Source: an uncultured Prevotellaceae bacterium (GTDB lineage Bacteria; Bacteroidota; Bacteroidia; Bacteroidales; Bacteroidaceae). Taken from it: DNA of 57,077 nt. Under the pieces are notes generated by a model, which was not told the DNA's origin, searched no databases, and was given only the letters and a program-made list of their open reading frames with translations. The DNA lies in the NCBI GenBank assembly GCA_902782305.1, contig CACZMV010000014.1:1-57077 (forward strand), given 5' to 3'. Position 1 is the first letter of the stretch; every line of letters starts with the position of its first letter. A program made the position numbers and the translations under genes. Of the stretch, positions 52,906-57,077 are shown in pieces.

Positions 52906-53307
52906 ATGAGTAAAGTGTCCCGCTTCGAAGACTTGACCATCTTCCAGATGGCACGTGATCTCTGCAAGGAGGTTTACGTCATCACGAAGAAAGGCGAGTT
53001 CCGTAAGGATAGCCGTTTCGTTCAGCAGATACGAGCAGCTGCGGGTTCCATTATGGATAACATAGCTGAAGGCTATGAGCGTGATGGCAACAAAGAATTT
53101 ATAAATTTCTTGTATATAGCTAAAGGTTCTTGTGGCGAAGTCCGTAGCCAAATCATCAGAGCCACTGATGTAGGCTTCATAGATAAAGATACGGCAACCC
53201 GTTTATATAACGACAGCCTTAATCTCGGAAAGTCAATATCCAAGTTCATCACCTCTTTGAAGGGAAGTCAGATCACTGGCCTGAAGAACTTGAACCCTGA
53301 ATCTTGA
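52906..53307 (+). CDS. Four-helix-bundle protein (23S rRNA intervening-sequence/Avd-like) 1
   Basis: 133 residues of the S23/IVP family: RFEDLTIFQMARDLCKEVYV, FVQQIRAAAGSIMDNIAEGYER, FINFLYIAKGSCGEVRSQI and a fourth helix GKSISKFITSLK. Members include proteins encoded in 23S rRNA intervening sequences and Avd of diversity-generating retroelements; no reverse transcriptase is nearby. The start codon sits 12 bp after one array and the last residues GLKNLNPES and stop codon are inside the second array. Confidence 0.9.
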   Translation: MSKVSRFEDLTIFQMARDLCKEVYVITKKGEFRKDSRFVQQIRAAAGSIMDNIAEGYERDGNKEFINFLYIAKGSCGEVRSQIIRATDVGFIDKDTATRLYNDSLNLGKSISKFITSLKGSQITGLKNLNPES

Positions 53308-53438
53308 ATCTTGAAACTTGAAACCAGCCCTTTGGGCCCTGAATCCTGAACCCTGAAACCAGCCCTTTGGGCCCTGAATCTTGAATCTTGAAACTTGAAT
53401 CTTGAAACTTGAATCCTGAAACCTGAAACGGGCATTAG
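53285..53438 (+). repeat. Heptamer array (CTTGAAT/CTTGAAA) with palindromic caps, right of four-helix-bundle gene 1
   Basis: Same family as 52719-52894, same orientation, with AGCCCTTTGGGCCCTGAAT at 53325 and 53361. It begins within the last codons of the gene. Confidence 0.92.
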
Positions 53439-53457
53439 CCCTAGATTCCCCAAAATT

Positions 53458-53495
53458 GTAGCAAGGGGGTAGCAAGGGGGTAGCGAGGGGGTAGC
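53458..53495 (+). repeat. G-rich 11-bp tandem repeat
   Basis: TAGCAAGGGGG, TAGCAAGGGGG, TAGCGAGGGGG, TAGC. Three G5 tracts, directly upstream of a -7 box. Confidence 0.8.
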
Positions 53496-53500
53496 TTTGC
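53492..53500 (+). promoter_or_regulatory. Bacteroidota -7 box after the G-rich repeat
   Basis: TAGCTTTGC; its -33 region would fall in the G-rich repeat. It could drive the remnant and the gene at 53701. Confidence 0.5.
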
Positions 53501-53599
53501 AAATAAACATAAAGAAATTATGATAGTCACTTTATAGCAGAGAATGCACTTTTATAAAAATAAAGTTGTATCCTGCCATAAGAATGGAGGTGCATTGAT

Positions 53600-53717
53600 A
53601 TGATACTTTATCACGGCTCAGATCACATTATAGATTGCTACTAAGCCCGTAGCTGAGGACGCGACCTACGTGATAGATATCATCAGAAATAATTGGAAGA
53701 ATGGCCAGGGAATATAA
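53600..53717 (+). pseudogene. Remnant of a second DUF3990 locus
   Basis: ATG 53600, preceded by GGAGG, opens MILYHGSDHIIDCY then stops. YHGS and the surrounding residues match the DUF3990 N-terminus (compare MLVYHGS in the intact copy at 50091). A second piece in another frame, 53652-53717, reads AEDATYVIDIIRNNWKNGQG and stops over the start of the next gene; its YVID resembles the tail of the DUF3791 protein. Most likely a large internal deletion joined the two ends. Confidence 0.55.
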
Positions 53718-54138
53718 GAAGACATATCTCAACGGAGCCATGCGCAACCTTGCCGTGATGATGGATTGCGGTGTGCATAAGTACGGCTACACGATAGGCG
53801 AGTTCTACCAGAAGTTCTTGTCTAGCTGTGTGTCACGCCAGTTTTCACAGGGCAATCCCCGCTATCTGGTAGGCATGTCGGGTGCCGAGTTGGCCGATTT
53901 GGTCGTGCAGGAGTCAGGCGGCAGTATTTCCGACAAGAACGACGGCACTTACACCACCGGTCCCGAATATTGGGCAGGTTGGGTGTTAGCATACTACCAG
54001 TGGCTGTCACGCCGTAGTTTTGCCTTCATGCATCGCAAAGGCCTTGGAGCCGATACAGTCGTAAGCATGTATCATCCTCTTCACGAGGCCGACCTCTCCA
54101 AGTTTGCCGATGTGGCCAATGGCATTACAAGACAATAA
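53701..54138 (+). CDS. Hypothetical protein probably linked to DUF3990 loci
   Basis: 145 residues, helical: YLNGAMRNLAVMMDCGVHKYG, IGEFYQKFLSSCVSRQFSQGNPRYLVGMSGAEL, GPEYWAGWVLAYYQWLSRRSFAF and MYHPLHEADLSKFADV. From memory, proteins with the SGxxxxFxxGNPxYxxGxSGxEL and PEYWxGWxLAYYQW patterns accompany DUF3990/DUF3791 genes in Firmicutes and Bacteroidota. It is intact although the toxin-like gene upstream is gone, as expected of an antitoxin or immunity gene. Function not known. Confidence 0.65.
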   Translation: MAREYKKTYLNGAMRNLAVMMDCGVHKYGYTIGEFYQKFLSSCVSRQFSQGNPRYLVGMSGAELADLVVQESGGSISDKNDGTYTTGPEYWAGWVLAYYQWLSRRSFAFMHRKGLGADTVVSMYHPLHEADLSKFADVANGITRQ

Positions 54139-54155
54139 TCCATCTTACTTCGATT

Positions 54156-54587
54156 ATGTCAATAATCTCCGATGCAATCCAAGACAAATGCCTCGCCTTT
54201 GGCGACAGAATAATAAAACTCAATGATTATTTGCTGGAGCAGGCTGCAAATAAACATCAGCCATCATCCTTCAGACATCGCACATCACGAGTTCCCGTAC
54301 ACCTTCAATCGGTGGCGGCTTTAGCCAACCAACTATTGAGGTCTGGCACGAGTATTGGAGCCAACAACGCAGAAGCAACTGGCGCAATTAGTAAAGCTGA
54401 TTTCAAAAGCAAGAGTTATATAGCATTAAAGGAAGCACGTGAGAGCCTGTATTGGCTTGATCTGCTCCATAGAAATAAATATCTTACTGACGAGCAATTT
54501 AAGAGTATATACGATGATTGTGAGGAGTTAGTTAAGGTGCTAGTGCACAGATGCAAGAAACTAGATGAGAATGGTACGGAAAAATAA
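54156..54587 (+). CDS. Four-helix-bundle protein 2, with an array-encoded insertion
   Basis: 143 residues of the four-helix-bundle (S23-like) family, second subtype: FGDRIIKLNDYLLEQ, LANQLLRSGTSIGANNAEATGAISKADFKSK and ALKEARESLYWLDLLHRNKY. Between helix 1 and 2 the frame reads through CATCAGC, CATCATC, CTTCAGA, CATCGCA, CATCACG (54249-54283), giving KHQPSSFRHRTSR, which is not expected in the family. Copies of its last 17 codons recur downstream. Confidence 0.85.
   Translation: MSIISDAIQDKCLAFGDRIIKLNDYLLEQAANKHQPSSFRHRTSRVPVHLQSVAALANQLLRSGTSIGANNAEATGAISKADFKSKSYIALKEARESLYWLDLLHRNKYLTDEQFKSIYDDCEELVKVLVHRCKKLDENGTEK
54249..54283 (+). repeat. Heptamer array (CATCATC) inside four-helix-bundle gene 2
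   Basis: Five units: CATCAGC, CATCATC, CTTCAGA, CATCGCA, CATCACG. Same family as the array after the gene. Confidence 0.85.
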
Positions 54588-54925
54588 TACATCTTCCTTC
54601 TGCCATCAAACATCTTACATCTCGAAGCACATCAGCCTTCAGCCTTCAAACATCAGCCATCTAAATGATTGTAAGAAACTTGATCAGCAAATAAGTGAAG
54701 GGAAATAAAACTCAGACCTCAGACGTCATACATCCGACCTCTCTCATCCCTCATCCATCATCCATCAAACATCATCCATCTTATACACATCATCCATCAT
54801 CCATAAAACATCAAACATCTTCAGTGAAAGTACTTGTGCACAGATGCAAGAAACTAGATGGGAATGGAACAGAGAAATAACACATCTTCCCTCTGCCATC
54901 ATACATCTTACTTCTTCCATGAATG
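54588..54925 (+). repeat. Heptamer array (CATCATC/CATCTTA) with two eroded copies of the preceding gene's 3' end
   Basis: CATCATC-type units throughout. 54826-54911 repeats 54531-54617 (GTGCACAGATGCAAGAAACT and following, through to CATCTTAC) with about 85-90 percent identity; 54667-54708 is a more diverged copy (DCKKLDQQISEGK then stop). No gene. Confidence 0.88.
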
Positions 54926-54979
54926 AGCTCAACGGCATTCCCAACCTCGTTTGATAATTTTTTCTAAGTAGTCCGCGCT

Positions 54980-56194
54980 ATGAGAAAGTTAACAATTAAA
55001 AATTTTGGTCCTGTTTCAAATGCAGAATTGGAACTCAAGGCCGTTAATTTGTTAATTGGCGAGCAGTCTATCGGAAAGAGTACGATTGCGAAGCTGATTA
55101 CCATCATGACCGACATATTCTCATTGAATATGGTTATTCGTTATGGTCATACCGGTTGGCTTGACCAGTTGAAGACTTATGGACTGGACATCTATAGTAA
55201 GGATGACTACCATATTCAGTATGAGTGGAAAGAGAAAGATATTCACCTTGTTCTAACAATAACAAATAAGGAGACCAGCACTTCTTTTACGAAGGGTAAG
55301 ACCAGCATAACTGACGTAGATAAAATCACTCATTTACTTGCTGGGTTGAAACCCATTTTTCATCAAGATCAGTTTTTGAATCAACTGAAATCTTTGATGG
55401 ACAACGCTAAAGAAAAAGAGCCCAAAGAATTGATATCATCATTACAACAGTTGGCTTTTAATTCTATTTATATTCCTGCTGAGCGCAGTTTCTTCTCTTT
55501 CTTTAGTAAGGCATTGCCAGCTCTTAACCTTGTTAGAGAGTCAATTCCTCAGAATCTTCTCCGTTTTTCTCTGGATTACCAAAATGCCAAGTCAGCATAC
55601 AGCAGTTATGACTCTCCGCTATTGAATGTGTCATACGAATATGACGGTTCTGACGATTATTTCACGGATCATGTCAGCAAACAAAAAAACAAGTTGTCCT
55701 ATGCCTCATCAGGCATTCAGTCAACAATACCTCTTTTGCTGGTACTCCAGTATGCAGTCAATAAAAGAGAATACTCTTCTTTCGTTATTGAGGAACCCGA
55801 AACAAATCTGTTCCCCGATAAGCAGGTTGCTCTATTAAGACACATCTTAAAGACTGTAAACAATGATGGTCGGACTTTGACCATCACTACCCATAGTCCA
55901 TATCTTCTCTCTGCCCTGAATAATTCCCTGTTCGCCGGTTTGATGATAAATAAATATGGTAAGGGAATAAAAAAGGAACTTGCTGAGATTATTGACCTTG
56001 ATTGTTGCTTGACACCAGAAGAGTGCTCCGTCTATTCATTAGGAGAATCCGTGAATGGCAAAGACTTATATAGCAAGTCTGTTGTAGATTCAGAGACGGG
56101 AATGATTGACAGCAATGCCTTGGATGGTGTGTCTTTGTTATTAAGCGCTGAATTCAATAAGTTGGAAGACATCTTTTTGGCACACAATCAATAA
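54980..56194 (+). CDS. ABC/SMC-type AAA ATPase (AAA_15/21-like), probable defence ATPase
   Basis: 404 residues. Walker A GEQSIGKST (27-35) after a strand NLLI; ABC-type signature SSGIQS (243-248); Walker B FVIEEPETN (268-276) with the double Glu; H-loop His305 in TTHSPYLLSALN. This is the layout of single-polypeptide OLD/RecF-like ATPases used in many two-gene defence systems (for example Septu PtuA and PARIS AriA). No TOPRIM domain follows; the partner is the next gene, 11 bp downstream. Base composition is lower in GC than the core genes, which suggests transfer. Confidence 0.85.
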   Translation: MRKLTIKNFGPVSNAELELKAVNLLIGEQSIGKSTIAKLITIMTDIFSLNMVIRYGHTGWLDQLKTYGLDIYSKDDYHIQYEWKEKDIHLVLTITNKETSTSFTKGKTSITDVDKITHLLAGLKPIFHQDQFLNQLKSLMDNAKEKEPKELISSLQQLAFNSIYIPAERSFFSFFSKALPALNLVRESIPQNLLRFSLDYQNAKSAYSSYDSPLLNVSYEYDGSDDYFTDHVSKQKNKLSYASSGIQSTIPLLLVLQYAVNKREYSSFVIEEPETNLFPDKQVALLRHILKTVNNDGRTLTITTHSPYLLSALNNSLFAGLMINKYGKGIKKELAEIIDLDCCLTPEECSVYSLGESVNGKDLYSKSVVDSETGMIDSNALDGVSLLLSAEFNKLEDIFLAHNQ

Positions 56195-56205
56195 AGCGGA
56201 GAAAG

Positions 56206-56802
56206 ATGAATTTTGAGGCGATTAATCGTTTGCGACTGAAAGAAGCCTTTGGTGAAATTGAATTGTTTCAGCGTATATCCAAGGATGAGGATTGGCTTGA
56301 TAAACTATTCGAATGTGACAGCAGAGGACAATTGTTCGTGTATGATGATGCGGAAGTTGGTCATGTAGTATATGTTAATGATACGAAAGGTCTTGGACGT
56401 GACAAGGTTTATGGATTGGTGAACAAAAACCATAAAGATGTCTTCTTGTGGCATATTGATGGTGTGATATACGAAAAGACCTCCAAGTGCGATTGCGCTG
56501 TGATTACTACGGATGAGATGGAATTCATTGAATTTAAGACCAATGCGTCTAACAGTACGCAAGAGGCTATTTCCGATAACTATCATAAGGCAAGTGATCA
56601 GTTGCAGAAAATAGTTACGGATGTCAAGGACCGATGTTCCAAAGTGGGTGTAAAGCTAACTTCAGTCATTCCCGTTGAGGCTCATGCAGTTTTTAATCCG
56701 ACAGTTCCTTCTGACAATGCGATGAAGAAGAATATCTCCGCAAGGTTCCTTGTTCGTACTGGAATCAAACTCAGTTTTGATAACATAAAAGAATTGAAGT
56801 GA
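56206..56802 (+). CDS. PD-(D/E)XK-like protein, partner of the ATPase
   Basis: 198 residues, not recognised as a named family. Residues 93-111 read as a nuclease-like core: Asp96 in KCDCAVITT, then MEFIEFK with Glu109 and Lys111 (D-x12-E-x-K spacing), flanked by beta-strand-like stretches (KDVFLWHIDGVIYE, RFLVRTGIKLSF). A helical segment (NYHKASDQLQKIVTDV) follows. Nuclease activity is an inference. It is coupled to the ATPase gene and would be the effector of the pair. Confidence 0.6.
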   Translation: MNFEAINRLRLKEAFGEIELFQRISKDEDWLDKLFECDSRGQLFVYDDAEVGHVVYVNDTKGLGRDKVYGLVNKNHKDVFLWHIDGVIYEKTSKCDCAVITTDEMEFIEFKTNASNSTQEAISDNYHKASDQLQKIVTDVKDRCSKVGVKLTSVIPVEAHAVFNPTVPSDNAMKKNISARFLVRTGIKLSFDNIKELK

Positions 56803-56878
56803 TTTCCCAATGAAGAGAACAATCTCTATCATAGTATTTTTTGGAAGGTGATAATTTGTACTAAAGAAGATATTGTTG

Positions 56879-56995
56879 ATGTTTGCAAAGTATAAAATTG
56901 ATGTCCGAGAGATACAATCTTTAAAACGTACGTTTGAAGATCAGTATCAGATGCAGATTCCAGAATTGGACTTTGAGAATTCCCAGCTAATGTGA
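56879..56995 (+). CDS. Short ORF, 38 aa, doubtful
   Basis: MFAKYKIDVREIQSLKRTFE, then DQYQMQIPELDFENSQLM and TGA. Amphipathic, protein-like composition; could be the remnant of a longer gene or a small third member of the ATPase pair. A heptamer-like CATCAGACATTCATCAGACA at 57051 follows. Nothing else convincing in 56803-57077. Confidence 0.25.
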   Translation: MFAKYKIDVREIQSLKRTFEDQYQMQIPELDFENSQLM

Positions 56996-57050
56996 ACTTC
57001 CGCATAACAGCCTGATACTGAGCGTAAAACGAAAACACCGTTTCCTGTTT

Positions 57051-57073
57051 CATCAGACATTCATCAGACATCC
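57051..57073 (+). repeat. Start of another CATCAGA-type array at the window edge
   Basis: CATCAGACATTCATCAGACA TCC; three units of the CATCATC/CATCAGA family seen at 54249-54925. Confidence 0.5.
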
Positions 57074-57077
57074 GGGA

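Noticed and set aside
52688-53510. Minus-strand ORFs of 80-150 aa over the CTGAATC arrays
   Set aside because: Peptides are repeats of FRIQDSG-type units from the array and overlap a well-supported plus-strand gene.
52906-54587. Diversity-generating retroelement
   Set aside because: Avd-like four-helix-bundle proteins are present, but no reverse transcriptase, template or variable repeat pair was seen in the window.
54695-54880. ORF of 61 aa ending in VLVHRCKKLDGNGTEK
   Set aside because: Its end is a duplicated fragment of the preceding four-helix-bundle gene and its start is CATC array sequence; a relic, not a gene.
50790-54925. CRISPR arrays
   Set aside because: The repeats are 7-9 bp, contiguous and without unique spacers of constant length, and there are no cas genes.
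56829-57071. 80-aa minus-strand ORF at the right edge
   Set aside because: No recognisable features, and it begins in a CATCAGA-type array; I cannot support it.

Overview
The window is a piece of a Bacteroidota chromosome, most like the Prevotella/Segatella group. I infer this from promoters of the form TAnnTTTGC, the near absence of Shine-Dalgarno sequences, a TonB-dependent receptor, a Porin_10-type porin, DUF4468 and DUF4293 proteins, the bamD-rpoZ-DUF4293 order, menaquinone genes and a PFOR. The genus is an inference; no rRNA is present.

Layout. 1-2.6 kb: the 5' part of a pyruvate:ferredoxin oxidoreductase gene and a DUF4143-type ATPase, both leftward. 2.7-11.6 kb: a leftward five-gene signalling operon with 4-bp overlaps at three of its four junctions (receiver-PP2C phosphatase, membrane coiled-coil propeller protein, propeller histidine-kinase-like protein whose phospho-acceptor His is Asp, soluble histidine kinase, TonB receptor with an extra N-terminal helical region). 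11.7-14.5 kb: ATP-grasp-like protein and GH43 glycosidase. 14.5-22.9 kb: a leftward housekeeping cluster phoH-purC-menG-aroE-TPM-lemA-purM-prfA-pyrF. 23-31 kb: RluA-type pseudouridine synthase, a 51-aa membrane protein, menA, an HD hydrolase, a DUF4468/58-aa membrane protein/porin operon and uvrB. 31-44 kb: bamD, rpoZ-like, DUF4293, valS, rnpB, yihY, an AraC-type regulator, a DPP III peptidase, an AlkD-like HEAT protein, fur, purA and hisS. 44-49.6 kb: a CE12-like esterase and the start of an exopolysaccharide locus (SLBB export protein, Wzz-like protein, mannose-6-phosphate isomerase). 49.6-57 kb: an accessory region with a DUF3791/DUF3990 toxin-antitoxin-like locus and the remnant of a second one, an orphan GxxExxY nuclease-like protein, two four-helix-bundle proteins, and an ABC-type ATPase paired with a PD-(D/E)XK-like protein (candidate defence pair).

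The most striking signal is not a gene. More than twenty arrays of very short tandem units, nearly always 7 bp and sometimes 9 bp, are scattered through the window. They belong to many different sequence families but share the period. They lie between genes and also inside coding sequences, always keeping the frame open: purA, hisS, manA, valS (three different arrays), an AlkD-like gene, an ATP-grasp gene, an esterase signal peptide and a four-helix-bundle gene. In other places they supply a start codon or the last codons of a gene. Several arrays carry a GC-rich cap (GCGCTTCGCTAG, AGCCCTTTGGGCCCTGAAT, or a 52-bp GC-rich block) and occur as inverted or direct pairs around one or two genes. In the accessory region each of three orphan genes (GxxExxY, four-helix-bundle 1 and 2) sits inside its own array family. 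I regard this as the best candidate for an undescribed system.
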